Part shown: positions 9,009 through 17,641 of the stretch, one piece after another
Numbering within the stretch: position 1 is the first letter of the stretch
Layout: each line of letters starts with the position of its first letter
From: Sphaerotilus uruguayifluvii
Lineage (GTDB): Bacteria > Pseudomonadota > Gammaproteobacteria > Burkholderiales > Burkholderiaceae_C
Length of the DNA: 64,000 bases
NCBI RefSeq assembly: GCF_013294065.1
Contig: NZ_JABSNM010000002.1
Location: 310,001-374,000, forward strand
Direction: 5' to 3'
Made by a program: the position numbers and the translations under genes
The notes under the pieces: generated by a model
Database searches by the model: none
What the model saw: only the letters and a program-made list of their open reading frames with translations
What the model was told of the DNA's origin: nothing

Positions 9009-10208
9009 TCAGACCGGCTGAGCGCCCGCCGCGCCGCCGCGCAGCTGCCGCGACACCTGCGGGATGGTCAGCATCGTGCTGGCCACCGCCATCAGCAGCA
9101 GCGCGGTGAAGGTGTCGGGCGTGATGATGCGCTTGTCCAGCAGCACGTTGGCGAAGATGATCATGATCAGCGCCTTGGTCTGCAGCAGCCAGCCGATCAG
9201 CCGCGCCTCGCCCGGCGCCCAGCCCAGCAGGCGCCCGGCGAGCGCCACGCCGGCGAGCTTGCCGCCGACGCTGGCCAGCAGCATCCATGCCGCGGCGGCG
9301 AACACCGCCGAGCCGCCCACGCCCCACTGCGTCTTCAGCCCGGTGCTGAGGAAGAACACCGGCATCAGCAGGAACAGCACCTGGTGGCGCATGCGGTCGA
9401 GCTGCTCCTGGTCGAACCAGCGCGCCTCGATCGACGCGCCGGCCAGGAAGGCGCCGACCATGAAGTGCAGCCCGCACCAGTCGGCCCCCAGCGCGCAGGC
9501 GATCAGCCAGACCAGGGCCAGCGGCCAGCGGTCGCGCTCCGTCAGGCGAGGCATGAGCCGGCGCAGTCCGGCCGCCAGCAGCATGTAGACCAGCAGGAAG
9601 ACCAGCTGGCGGCCGACCCGGTGCCAGTCCATCAGGATCAGGGCCAGCACGCCCCAGATCGCCAGGTCGTCCAGGCTGGCGTAGCGCAGGATGCGCTGGC
9701 CCAGCGGCTGGCGCAGCAGCGAAAGCTTTTCCAGGAACAGGATCAGGATCGGCAGCGCCGTCACCGCGCAGGACATGCCCACGCCGGCGACGAACTGCCA
9801 GGTGCGGCCCTGCGGGCCGATCCAGCCGGAGGACAGGCCCATCATCGCCCAGGCCGCGCCGCAGCCCGCCAGCAGCGGCACGCCCATCGCCAGCCCGGCG
9901 GTGATGCTGCTCTCGCGCCGGTGCTGCCAGGCCTGGCCGAGGTCGAGCTCGATGCCGGCGATGAAGACGAACAGCGTCACCGCCCACAGCGCCACGCCGC
10001 CGAGCATCGTGATGACCTCCGGCGTGAAGATCGCGGCATGGACGGCCGGCTGCAGCGCGCCCAGCACGCCGGGGCCGAGCAGGATGCCGGCGACGATCTG
10101 CACCACCACCAGCGGCGCCCAGTGATCGGTGCGGCCCAGGCGCCACACCAGCCAGGGCACGGAGAACACCAGCAGCATCGCCACCAGGAAGCGTTCGGGC
10201 AGGGACAT
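9009..10208 (-). CDS. CPA2-family monovalent cation:proton antiporter
   Basis: 399 residues, very hydrophobic, with about 12 predicted membrane segments and no C-terminal TrkA-N/RCK domain. The N-terminal half contains GILLGPGVLG and FIAGIELDLGQAW, characteristic of the Kef/NapA-like CPA2 family (Na_H_Exchanger). VGAFLAGASIEARWFD and FLLMPVFFLSTGLKT are matching blocks in the second half. The likely role is exchange of Na+ or K+ for H+ across the inner membrane; ion specificity cannot be read. The gene stands alone on the minus strand, downstream of the FAH-family gene with an 85-nt gap, and converges on fghA. Confidence 0.82.
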   Translation of the reverse strand: MSLPERFLVAMLLVFSVPWLVWRLGRTDHWAPLVVVQIVAGILLGPGVLGALQPAVHAAIFTPEVITMLGGVALWAVTLFVFIAGIELDLGQAWQHRRESSITAGLAMGVPLLAGCGAAWAMMGLSSGWIGPQGRTWQFVAGVGMSCAVTALPILILFLEKLSLLRQPLGQRILRYASLDDLAIWGVLALILMDWHRVGRQLVFLLVYMLLAAGLRRLMPRLTERDRWPLALVWLIACALGADWCGLHFMVGAFLAGASIEARWFDQEQLDRMRHQVLFLLMPVFFLSTGLKTQWGVGGSAVFAAAAWMLLASVGGKLAGVALAGRLLGWAPGEARLIGWLLQTKALIMIIFANVLLDKRIITPDTFTALLLMAVASTMLTIPQVSRQLRGGAAGAQPV

Positions 10209-10293
10209 GGATTCGGTCGAGGGTGGAGAGGCGCCGATGGTAGACCGTGGATCCTGTCACGTGCCCGACAGCCGGGCGACCCGGGTGCGCGGT

Positions 10294-11154
10294 TCAGCCG
10301 TCGATCAGCGCCGGATCCCAGGCGTGCACCGTCTGGCGCTGCTCGCCCAGCCGCTCGATGCCCAGCGTGACGACGTCGCCCGGCCGCAGGAACTCCGGCG
10401 GCTTGCGGCCCATGCCCACGCCCGGCGGCGTGCCGGTGGTGATGATGTCGCCCGGCTCCAGCGTCATGAAGCGGCTCAGGTAGCTGACCAGATGCGCCAC
10501 CGGGAAGATCATCGTGCGGGTGCTGCCGGTCTGCTTGCGCACGCCGTTCACGTCCAGCCACATCGACAGATCCTGCGGGTCGCCGACCTCGTCGGCGGTG
10601 ACCAGCCACGGCCCGATCGGGCCGAAGGTGTCGCAGCCCTTGCCCTTGTCCCAGGTGCCGCCGCGCTCGAGCTGGTACTCGCGCTCGGACAGGTCGTTGA
10701 CCACGCAGTAGCCGGCCACATGCGCCAGCGCCTCGGCCTCGGACACGCAGCGCGCGCGGCGGCCGATCACCACGCCCAGCTCGACTTCCCAGTCGGTCTT
10801 GACCGAGCCCTGCGGCAGCACCACCGGGTGGTTGCAGCCCACCGCGCAGCTGCTGGCCTTGGTGAAGACGACCGGCTCGGCCGGCAGGGCCATGCCGGCC
10901 TCGGCGGCATGGTCGGCGTAGTTCAGGCCGATGGCGATGAACTTGCCCGGGCCGCGCCAGGGCACCGCCAGGCGCTGCAGCTCGACCACCGGCAGCGTGC
11001 CGGCATCCAGGCGGGCCAGCGCCGCCAGCGCCTCGGGCGCGAGCTGGTCGGGGCCGAGGTCGGCGATGACGCCGCCGAGGTCGCGGACCGTGCCGTCGGC
11101 CTGCATCAGCGCGGGCCGTTCCCGGCCCTTCGGGCCGTGGCGGAGCAGTTTCAT
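10294..11154 (-). CDS. Fumarylacetoacetate hydrolase (FAH) family protein
   Basis: 286 residues, a single FAH/2-hydroxyhepta-diene-dioate isomerase fold. GLNYADHAAEAGM (about 75-87) and the DWEVELGVVIG block supply the acidic metal ligands. VTADEVGDPQDLSMWLDVNG and TPPGVGMGRKPPEFLRPGD are conserved C-terminal blocks. The length and the DWEVELGVVIG-type blocks match proteins often named ureidoglycolate lyase or 2,4-diketo-3-deoxy-L-fuconate hydrolase; substrate cannot be decided here. The dienelactone hydrolase gene lies 67 nt upstream on the same strand and is followed by this one, suggesting a small catabolic operon for ring-cleavage or sugar-acid products. Confidence 0.82.
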   Translation of the reverse strand: MKLLRHGPKGRERPALMQADGTVRDLGGVIADLGPDQLAPEALAALARLDAGTLPVVELQRLAVPWRGPGKFIAIGLNYADHAAEAGMALPAEPVVFTKASSCAVGCNHPVVLPQGSVKTDWEVELGVVIGRRARCVSEAEALAHVAGYCVVNDLSEREYQLERGGTWDKGKGCDTFGPIGPWLVTADEVGDPQDLSMWLDVNGVRKQTGSTRTMIFPVAHLVSYLSRFMTLEPGDIITTGTPPGVGMGRKPPEFLRPGDVVTLGIERLGEQRQTVHAWDPALIDG

Positions 11155-11221
11155 GGGGGTCTCCTCTGCTGGGGGGCGATGCGGGTGCCCTGGCCGGGCG
11201 CAGGTGTCCAGCGTTCAGTGC

Positions 11222-11941
11222 TCAGAACAGTGTCGACAGGAACACCAGACTGCGCCCCTGCGCCAGCACCGCGCTGGCCGGGTCGTGCGCGGCGCGGGCC
11301 CAGCAGTTGAAGCCGTGCTGCGCCTGCGGGTAGTCGTGGAACTCGGCCTGCGCGACGGCGGGTGCGCGGGTCATGGCCCCACGCACCGCGGCCACCGCCT
11401 CGGGCGGGATGCTCGGGTCGTGGCCGGCGTGGTGGAACTGCACCGGCACGGTGATGCGCTCGGCCAGCGCGGCCAGATCGGGCTGCGCGGCGATGCCGCC
11501 GCCGTAGTAGCAGACCGCCGCGTCCACTCCGCACAGCGCCGCCGCCGCGAAGGCCAGCCGCCCGCCCATGCAGTAGCCGAGGGCGCCGACCCGGCCGGTG
11601 CACTCGGGCATGGCGCGCAGCGCCGCCAGCGCGACACCCATGTCGGCCTCCGCCTGGTCGCGGCTCAGGTCGCGCATCAGCGTCAGTGCGCGCTCGCGGT
11701 CCTCGCCGACATAGCCCAGCTCGACCCGCGTCGCCTGGCGCCGGAACAGGTCGGGCGCGATCACCACGAAGCCGGCCAGCGCGTACTGCTCGGCCACGCC
11801 GCGGATGTGCGCGTTGACGCCGAAGATCTCCTGCAGCAGCAGCAGACCGGGGCCGCGGCCGGCCGGCGGCAGCGCGACGAAGGCGTCGAGCGAGCCGTCC
11901 TCGAGGGGCAGGCTCGTCCAGCGGGAGGTGCAGGAATTCAT
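11222..11941 (-). CDS. Dienelactone hydrolase family protein
   Basis: 239 residues from the ATG at 11941 (AAAGGA about 10 nt upstream); an in-frame ATG at 11968 would add nine residues but has no ribosome-binding site. It is an alpha/beta hydrolase with the dienelactone hydrolase triad: Cys in GALGYCMGGRL, Asp in HHAGHDPSIP, and His in AQHGFN. The QEIFGVNAHIRG block holds the conserved Glu that activates the cysteine. It should hydrolyse a lactone or ester such as carboxymethylenebutenolide in aromatic ring-cleavage pathways. It is followed by the FAH-family gene and preceded by a LysR gene on the same strand (69-nt gap), which may regulate it. Confidence 0.85.
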   Translation of the reverse strand: MNSCTSRWTSLPLEDGSLDAFVALPPAGRGPGLLLLQEIFGVNAHIRGVAEQYALAGFVVIAPDLFRRQATRVELGYVGEDRERALTLMRDLSRDQAEADMGVALAALRAMPECTGRVGALGYCMGGRLAFAAAALCGVDAAVCYYGGGIAAQPDLAALAERITVPVQFHHAGHDPSIPPEAVAAVRGAMTRAPAVAQAEFHDYPQAQHGFNCWARAAHDPASAVLAQGRSLVFLSTLF

Positions 11942-12010
11942 CGGGAAGGTGTCCTTTCGGAGGGGCATGGATCGGGAGGCCCGGCTGCGGCTGCCAGCGC
12001 CACGGGACGG

Positions 12011-12970
12011 CTAGGCTAGCCGAGATGGCGCCGCCAGCGCCGCCAGTTCCTGCGCGTCCAGCACATGGGCCGGGTTGTTCGTGAGCTGCTCGACCGCCAG
12101 ATCGACGAAGGCGCGCACCCGCCGCGGCAGCGCGGTGCGGCTGCCGTAGTAGACATGCAGGCCGATCGGCGCGCAGACCTGGTCGAGCAGCACCGGCACC
12201 ATGCGGCCGCTGCGGATCAGCGGCGCGGCGGCGAAGCTGGCGACCTGCGCGATCACCTGGCCGGCCAGCACCGCCTGGATTTCCAGCTCGCTGTCGTTGG
12301 TGGCCAGCGCCGGCACCATCTCGCGTGTCTCCGGCTCGCCGCCGGAGCTGAGGAACCACGGGATGGTGCGGCCGGTCGAGGGGTGGCGGAAGACGCTGCA
12401 GCGGTGCTGCTGCAGATCCTCGACCGTGCGCGGAACGCCGTGGCGGGCCAGGTAGTCGGGCGAGGCCACCATCACCAGCTGCACCGGGAAGAGCAGCCGT
12501 GCGATGACGCCCTCTTCGGCCGAGCGGCCCATGCGAAAGCCCACGTCGACCCGGTCGCGCACCCAGTCGCCCAGGCCGTCGTCGAGCTGCACGTCGGGCT
12601 GGATGTCCGGGTGGGCGCGGCAGAAGGCGTCGAGCAGCGGCATCAGCAGCGTCGCGAACGACGAGCGCGGCCCGACGATGCGCAGGGGGCCGGCGATCTC
12701 GTCCTTGGCCTCGCGGGTGCTCTGCAGCGCGCGCTCCAGCGTGGCCAGCGCCGGGCGGGTGCGCTCGAGGAAATGCTGGCCCTCCTCGGTCAGCGCCAGG
12801 CGGCGCGTGGTGCGGTGCAGCAGCCGCACGCCCAGATGGGCTTCAAGCTGCGCGAGGGCCTGGCTGGCGGCCTGCGGCGTCACGCCCAGCGACTGCGCCG
12901 CGCGGCGGATGCTGCCGAGCTCGACGGCCCGGGTGAAGGTGGAGATGGCGCGAAGCTCGTTGATCGGCAT
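12011..12970 (-). CDS. LysR-family transcriptional regulator
   Basis: 319 residues. The N-terminal winged HTH spans about 1-60 (FTRAVELGSIRRAAQSLGVTPQAASQALAQLEAHLGVRLLHRTTRRL). The remainder is a periplasmic-binding-like effector domain of the CrgA/AaeR-type clade (PLRIVGPRSSFATLLMPLLDAF). It is transcribed away from the iorA operon with a 170-nt gap holding a short dyad, and co-oriented with the dienelactone hydrolase gene behind it. Either could be the target; divergent arrangement with iorAB is the commoner LysR pattern. Confidence 0.88.
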   Translation of the reverse strand: MPINELRAISTFTRAVELGSIRRAAQSLGVTPQAASQALAQLEAHLGVRLLHRTTRRLALTEEGQHFLERTRPALATLERALQSTREAKDEIAGPLRIVGPRSSFATLLMPLLDAFCRAHPDIQPDVQLDDGLGDWVRDRVDVGFRMGRSAEEGVIARLLFPVQLVMVASPDYLARHGVPRTVEDLQQHRCSVFRHPSTGRTIPWFLSSGGEPETREMVPALATNDSELEIQAVLAGQVIAQVASFAAAPLIRSGRMVPVLLDQVCAPIGLHVYYGSRTALPRRVRAFVDLAVEQLTNNPAHVLDAQELAALAAPSRLA

Positions 12971-13016
12971 GGACGGCGGCGGCAGGGTTGCAGTGGCGGG
13001 TGACAGGGTCGAGTAT

Positions 13017-13029
13017 CAAGTTTCTCTTG
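13017..13029. promoter_or_regulatory. Short dyad in the lysR-iorA divergent region
   Basis: CAAG-N5-CTTG is a perfect four-base dyad in the 170-nt region between the divergent lysR and iorA starts. It is AT-richer than its surroundings and lies 47 nt upstream of the lysR start, where LysR autoregulatory sites usually are. The match to the generic T-N11-A form is weak. Confidence 0.25.
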
Positions 13030-13140
13030 TGGATCCGGCAAGCCGCCCTGTTCTAGTGCCTGCTGCCGTGACCGCCTAGAGTCGCCAGCGCCCGCCCGGA
13101 CCGTCCGCGGTCCGCCCGTCTCCTCTTTCCCCTCTCCGCC

Positions 13141-13614
13141 ATGACACGTCTGAACATCAACGGACAGGACCGCACGGTCGATGTCGATCCGTCGACGCCG
13201 GTGCTCTGGACCCTGCGCGACGCGCTGGGCCTGACCGGCACCAAGTTCGGCTGCGGCGCGGCGCTGTGCGGCGCCTGCACCGTGCATGTCGATGGCCAGG
13301 CCACGCGCTCCTGCGTGACGCCGGTCGCCGCGGTCGAGGGCCGGCGCATCACCACGATCGAGAAGGTCACCGACGGCAGCGACCCGGTCGGCCGCGCGGT
13401 GCGCGAGGCCTGGGTCAGGCACGACGTCGCGCAGTGCGGCTACTGCCAGTCCGGCCAGATCATGAGCGCCACCGCCTTCCTGAAGTCTCGGCCCAAGGGC
13501 AAGCCGCCCACCGCCGCCGAGATCGACGCCGCGATGGCCGGCAACCTCTGTCGCTGCGGCACCTATGCCCGCATCCGCGCCGCGGTGGCCGACGCCGCCC
13601 GCTCCCTGGCCTGA
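13141..13614 (+). CDS. iorA: (2Fe-2S) subunit of molybdenum hydroxylase, isoquinoline 1-oxidoreductase alpha-like
   Basis: 157 residues. The plant-type ferredoxin cluster is bound by Cys38, Cys43, Cys46 and Cys58 ([14 protein letters not shown], then RSC). The second, helical-domain cluster is bound by Cys99, Cys102, Cys137 and Cys139 (CGYCQSGQ, then NLCRCGTY). This is the small electron-transfer subunit of the xanthine-oxidase family, of the two-subunit IorAB type that passes electrons to a cytochrome rather than FAD. It is the first gene of a four-gene operon (iorA, iorB, XdhC-like, nucleotidyltransferase) with gaps of 17 nt or less. The substrate is not determinable; aldehydes or N-heterocycles are usual. 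Confidence 0.88.
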   Translation: MTRLNINGQDRTVDVDPSTPVLWTLRDALGLTGTKFGCGAALCGACTVHVDGQATRSCVTPVAAVEGRRITTIEKVTDGSDPVGRAVREAWVRHDVAQCGYCQSGQIMSATAFLKSRPKGKPPTAAEIDAAMAGNLCRCGTYARIRAAVADAARSLA

Positions 13615-13631
13615 CCCGCAGGACGCCCCAC

Positions 13632-15863
13632 ATGCTGATCGAGCACCTCCCCGAACTGCCCCGCGCGCTGCAGCACCTGGCCGAGCGCGACACCCCTCCG
13701 GCCGCCCTGCCTCGGCGCGGCTTCCTGAAACTTGCCGGCCTGGGCGGCTTCGCGCTGGGCCTGGGCCCGCTGGGCACCGCCGAGGCCCTGGCGCAGGCCG
13801 CTCCGGCCGCCGGCCTCAAGCCCACGCAGCAGCCCGCCTCCTTCGTGCAGATCGCGCCCGACGGCGGCGTGACCGTGACCCTCAACCGGCTGGAATTCGG
13901 CCAGGGCATCGGCACCGGCCTGGCCATGGTGCTGGCCGAGGAGCTCGATGCCGACTGGGCGCGGGTGCAGATGCGCCACGGCAACAGCGATCCGGCCTAC
14001 GCCGATCCGCTCTACGGCATGCACCTGACCGGCGGCTCGACCGCGATGAAGCACAGCTACCCGCAGTACCGCGAGCTCGGCGCCCGGGCGCGCGCGATGC
14101 TGGTGGCCACGGCCGCCGCGCGCTGGAAGCTCGACCCGGCGCGGCTGCGCACCGCCGCCGGCCAGGTCATCGCGCCGGACGGCCGCCGCGCCGGCTACGG
14201 CGAGCTGGCCGAGGCCGCGATGGTGCAGCCGGTGCCCGCCACCGTCACGCTGAAGGACCCGAAGGACTTCCGCCTGATCGGCCGCGCCACCGGCCGGCTG
14301 GACGCCCGCGCCAAGAGCAGCGGCCAGCAGGACTTCGGCATCGACGTGAAGCGCCCGGGCCAGCTGACCGCGGTGGTGGCGCATCCGCCGGTGTTCGGCG
14401 CGCGCCTGGCCTCGCTGGACGACACCGCGGCGCGGGCGGTGCGCGGCGTGCGCGCGGTGCTGCGCGTGCCGGTGGCCGTCGGCGGCGAGGGCGTCGCGGT
14501 GGTGGCCGACGGCTACTGGGCCGCAAAGCAGGGCCGTGATGCGCTCAAGGCCGAATGGGCCGTGAGCGCGGTCGAGCGGGTCGACAGCACCCGCCAGCTC
14601 GCGCAGTACCGCGCGCTGCTCGACCAGCCGGGCCCGCGCGCCGTCGACGCCGACCTGGCGCCGCTGGCGACCGCGCCCCGCCGCATCGAGGCCGAGTTCC
14701 ACTTCCCCTACCTGGCGCATGCGCCGATGGAGCCGCTGAACTGCACCGTGCAGCTCGGCGACGCGCAGGCCGAGATCTGGACCGGCACCCAGTTCCCCGG
14801 CGGCGACGCGAGGGCCGCCGCCCAGGTGCTGGGCCTGAAGCCCGAGCAGATCCGCATGAACGTGCAGATGGCCGGCGGCGGCTTCGGCCGGCGCGGCGTG
14901 CCCTCCAGCGACTTCGTGGTGCAGGCCTGCGCGATCGCCCGGGCGGCGCGCGCCGCCGGCCTGGCCGCGCCGATCCGCACCGTCTGGAGCCGCGAGGACG
15001 ACATCAAGGGCGGCCAGTACCGCCCGATGCACCTGCACCGCGCCCGCATCGGCTTCGACGACCAGGGCCGCGTGCTGGCCTGGGACCATGTGCTGGTCGG
15101 CCAGTCCATCGTGTCGGGCACCTTCTTCGAAGGCATGATGAAGAACGGCATCGACCCGACCGCCACCGAAGGCATGGGCGCGCCCTATCCCTTCCCGATG
15201 CGGCTGACGGTGCACCACCCCAAGGTCAACGTGCCGGTGCTGTGGTGGCGCAGCGTGGGCTCGACCCACACCGCCTTCGTCATGGAGACGCTGGTCGACG
15301 AGATCGCCCGCGCCACGAAGCAGGATCCGGTGGCCTACCGCCTGGCGCTGTTCGGCGACCAGCATCCGCGTCACCGCGATGCCCTGAAGCTCGCGGTCGA
15401 GCGCAGCGGCTATGGCAAGCGCGCCCTGCCGGCCGGCCACGCCTGGGGCGTGGCGGTGCACGAGTCCTTCTCGACCGTGGTGGCCTGGGTGGTCGAGGCC
15501 TCGGTGAAGGACGGCCGCGCCGTGCTGCACCAGGCCACGGCCGGCGTGCACTGCAATCTGGCGGTCAACCCGCGCAGCATCGAGGCCCAGATCCAGGGCG
15601 CGGGCGTCATGGGCCTGTCGATGTGCCTGCCGGGGGCGGCCATCACGCTCAAGGACGGCGTGGTCGAGCAGAGCAACTTCGGCGACTTCGTGGTGCCGCG
15701 CCTCACCGATGCGCCTGAGTTCGCGGTGCACATCGTGCCCAGCGCCGAGCCGCCCACCGGCATCGGCGAGCCGGGCCTGCCGCCGATCGCCCCGGCCTTC
15801 GCCAACGCCGTGGCGCAGCTGACCGGCCGGCCGGTGCGCGCGCTGCCCTTCGCGCTGGGTTGA
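13632..15863 (+). CDS. iorB: Molybdopterin-binding subunit of aldehyde/isoquinoline oxidoreductase (IorB-like)
   Basis: 743 residues from the ATG at 13632, 17 nt past iorA. The N-terminus carries a twin-arginine signal (RRGFLKLAGLGGFALG, about residues 28-43) followed by an AxA site, so the IorAB complex is probably exported folded to the periplasm. Molybdopterin-binding blocks include GGGFGRRG and, at the C-terminus, GEPGLPPIAPAFANA with the active-site Glu of the xanthine-oxidase family. VLAEELDADWARVQ and HGNSDPAY match the IorB-type N-terminal domain. Maturation would be served by the XdhC-like protein and the nucleotidyltransferase that follow. Confidence 0.9.
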   Translation: MLIEHLPELPRALQHLAERDTPPAALPRRGFLKLAGLGGFALGLGPLGTAEALAQAAPAAGLKPTQQPASFVQIAPDGGVTVTLNRLEFGQGIGTGLAMVLAEELDADWARVQMRHGNSDPAYADPLYGMHLTGGSTAMKHSYPQYRELGARARAMLVATAAARWKLDPARLRTAAGQVIAPDGRRAGYGELAEAAMVQPVPATVTLKDPKDFRLIGRATGRLDARAKSSGQQDFGIDVKRPGQLTAVVAHPPVFGARLASLDDTAARAVRGVRAVLRVPVAVGGEGVAVVADGYWAAKQGRDALKAEWAVSAVERVDSTRQLAQYRALLDQPGPRAVDADLAPLATAPRRIEAEFHFPYLAHAPMEPLNCTVQLGDAQAEIWTGTQFPGGDARAAAQVLGLKPEQIRMNVQMAGGGFGRRGVPSSDFVVQACAIARAARAAGLAAPIRTVWSREDDIKGGQYRPMHLHRARIGFDDQGRVLAWDHVLVGQSIVSGTFFEGMMKNGIDPTATEGMGAPYPFPMRLTVHHPKVNVPVLWWRSVGSTHTAFVMETLVDEIARATKQDPVAYRLALFGDQHPRHRDALKLAVERSGYGKRALPAGHAWGVAVHESFSTVVAWVVEASVKDGRAVLHQATAGVHCNLAVNPRSIEAQIQGAGVMGLSMCLPGAAITLKDGVVEQSNFGDFVVPRLTDAPEFAVHIVPSAEPPTGIGEPGLPPIAPAFANAVAQLTGRPVRALPFALG

Positions 15864-15866
15864 CCG

Positions 15867-16919
15867 ATGGACGACCTCGACACCCAGGTGCTGCGCACCG
15901 CGCTGGCCTGGCACGCCGCCGGCGACGCGCCGGTGCTGGTGACGGTGGCGCGCACCTGGGGCTCGGCGCCGCGCCCGCCGGGTTCGCTGATGGTGATCGA
16001 CCGGCGCGGGCGCACCTGGGGCTCGGTCTCGGGCGGCTGCATCGAGGACGATCTGGTGGCTCGCGTGCGCGAAGGCGGCCTGGCCGCCGTCTGCGCCCGC
16101 GGCCTGCCCGAGGTGCAGCGCTACGGCATCTCGGCCGAGGAGGCACACCGCTTCGGCCTGCCCTGCGGCGGCACGATCGAGCTGGTGCTCGAGCCGGTCG
16201 GCCCGCGCAGCCGGCTGGCCGAGCTGCTGGAGGCGCTGGACGCGCGCCGCAGCGTCGAGCGCCGCCTCGACCTCGCCCGCGGCGAGGTCTCGCTGCACGA
16301 GGGCCGGCGCGACGGCGTGCCGGTGCTGGGCGAAGCGATGCTGACCACCTGGCACGGCCCGCACGCGCGGCTGCTGCTGATCGGCGCCGGCGACATCGCC
16401 GACTTCCTGGCCCGCATGGCGCCGGCGCTGGGTTTCGAGGTGCTGGTGTGCGATCCGCGCGAGGAGCGCCGCGCCGCCTGGGTGCTGCCGGACGTGCCGG
16501 TCAGCGCCGAGATGCCCGACGACCTGATCCTGCGCCTGCGGCCGGACCGCCGCACCGCCGTGGTGGCGCTCAGCCACGACCCCAAGCTCGATGACCTGGC
16601 GCTGATCGACGCATTGCAGTCCGAGGCCTTCTACGTCGGCGCGATCGGCTCGCGGCGCAACAGCGAGACCCGGCGCGCGCGCCTGCGCGAGCATTTCGAC
16701 CTGGGCGACGCCGAGCTGGACCGCCTGCACGGACCGGCCGGCCTCTACATCGGCAGCCGCACGCCGGCCGAGATCGCGCTGTCCATCCTGGCCGAGGTGG
16801 TCGCGGCGAAGAACGGCGTGGCGCTGCAGCGCGGCGCGGATGTCGCCGGCGGCAAGGCGCAGGCCGAGGCCGGGCGGTCGACGCCTGACGGGCTGACCGC
16901 GCCGGTCTGCGGTCTCTGA
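15867..16919 (+). CDS. XdhC-family molybdenum hydroxylase maturation protein
   Basis: 350 residues. An N-terminal XdhC/CoxI domain contains TWGSAPRPPGSLMVI and the SGGCIEDDL block (about 52-60). A C-terminal Rossmann-type XdhC_C domain contains LLLIGAGDIADFLARMA and GAIGSRRNSETRRARLREHF. XdhC proteins bind molybdenum cofactor, help sulfurate it and insert it into enzymes of the xanthine-oxidase family. The start is 3 nt past iorB, which identifies IorAB as the client. Confidence 0.88.
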   Translation: MDDLDTQVLRTALAWHAAGDAPVLVTVARTWGSAPRPPGSLMVIDRRGRTWGSVSGGCIEDDLVARVREGGLAAVCARGLPEVQRYGISAEEAHRFGLPCGGTIELVLEPVGPRSRLAELLEALDARRSVERRLDLARGEVSLHEGRRDGVPVLGEAMLTTWHGPHARLLLIGAGDIADFLARMAPALGFEVLVCDPREERRAAWVLPDVPVSAEMPDDLILRLRPDRRTAVVALSHDPKLDDLALIDALQSEAFYVGAIGSRRNSETRRARLREHFDLGDAELDRLHGPAGLYIGSRTPAEIALSILAEVVAAKNGVALQRGADVAGGKAQAEAGRSTPDGLTAPVCGL

Positions 16920-16921
16920 GC

Positions 16922-17566
16922 GTGCCGGTCCACGCCACCGTGCTGGCCGCCGGTCTGGGTCGCCGCCTGGGCGGTCGGGCCAAGGCGGCGCTGGAGATCG
17001 ACGGCGTGAGCCTGCTCGAGCGCCTGGTGGCGGCGCTGCGCGCGGCCGGCGTGGACCGGGTGGAGGTCGTCGTCGGCGGGCCGCACCAGGCCGTGCTGAC
17101 CGCGCTGGCCGCGCGAAGCGGCGCCGGTGTCGTCGCGCACCGACTGGCCGCGCCCGACCTGATCGATTCCCAGCGCCTGGCGCTCGCGCATCACCAGGCG
17201 CAGGCGCCCTGTGTCGACCTGATGCTGACGGTGGCCGACCTGCCGGGGCTGAGCGCCGCCGATCTGTCCGGTCTGCTGGCCGCCTGGCGGCAGCGTGTGC
17301 CCGGGGTCGAGGCGATGCGCCCTGTGGTGGACGGCACGGTCGGCCACCCGCTGCTGCTGGCGGCGCCGCTGGCCGCGCGGCTGGCCGCCACGGGCGCCGG
17401 CGTGCGCGAGGGTCTGGCGGCGCTGGGCATGCGAGCGCAGCCCTGGCCCGGCACCACGCGCGGGCCGGTCGACGATCTGGACACGCCGGAGGATCTGGCG
17501 CGGCTGCGCCAGGCGCTGGCGCCCGCGCGGGTGGACTGGCGCGCGCCAGCGACGGGATCGGCGTGA
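16922..17566 (+). CDS. MobA/MocA-like nucleotidyltransferase
   Basis: 214 residues starting with GTG at 16922, two bases after the XdhC-like stop. The N-terminal nucleotide-binding motif VLAAGLGRRLGGRAKAALEI is the signature of the MobA/MocA/IspD-type NTP-transferase fold. VADLPGLSAADL and GHPLLL supply the metal- and substrate-binding positions. In IorAB-type operons this enzyme is expected to be the CTP:molybdopterin cytidylyltransferase that makes the MCD cofactor. The specificity for CTP rather than GTP is inferred from the partner genes. Confidence 0.82.
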   Translation: MPVHATVLAAGLGRRLGGRAKAALEIDGVSLLERLVAALRAAGVDRVEVVVGGPHQAVLTALAARSGAGVVAHRLAAPDLIDSQRLALAHHQAQAPCVDLMLTVADLPGLSAADLSGLLAAWRQRVPGVEAMRPVVDGTVGHPLLLAAPLAARLAATGAGVREGLAALGMRAQPWPGTTRGPVDDLDTPEDLARLRQALAPARVDWRAPATGSA

Positions 17567-17641
17567 TCGTGCAGATCGGGTCGTCACGACGTCGGCCTGA
17601 GCGCAGGAGCCGATAATCCGGTCCTGCCCGTCCTGTGTCCG

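Noticed and set aside
13563-16730. A 1055-codon open frame on the minus strand opposite iorB and the XdhC-like gene
   Set aside because: It is antisense to well-conserved genes, has a His/Arg/Gln/Ala-rich composition without any fold, and is explained by the third-position GC bias of the real genes.
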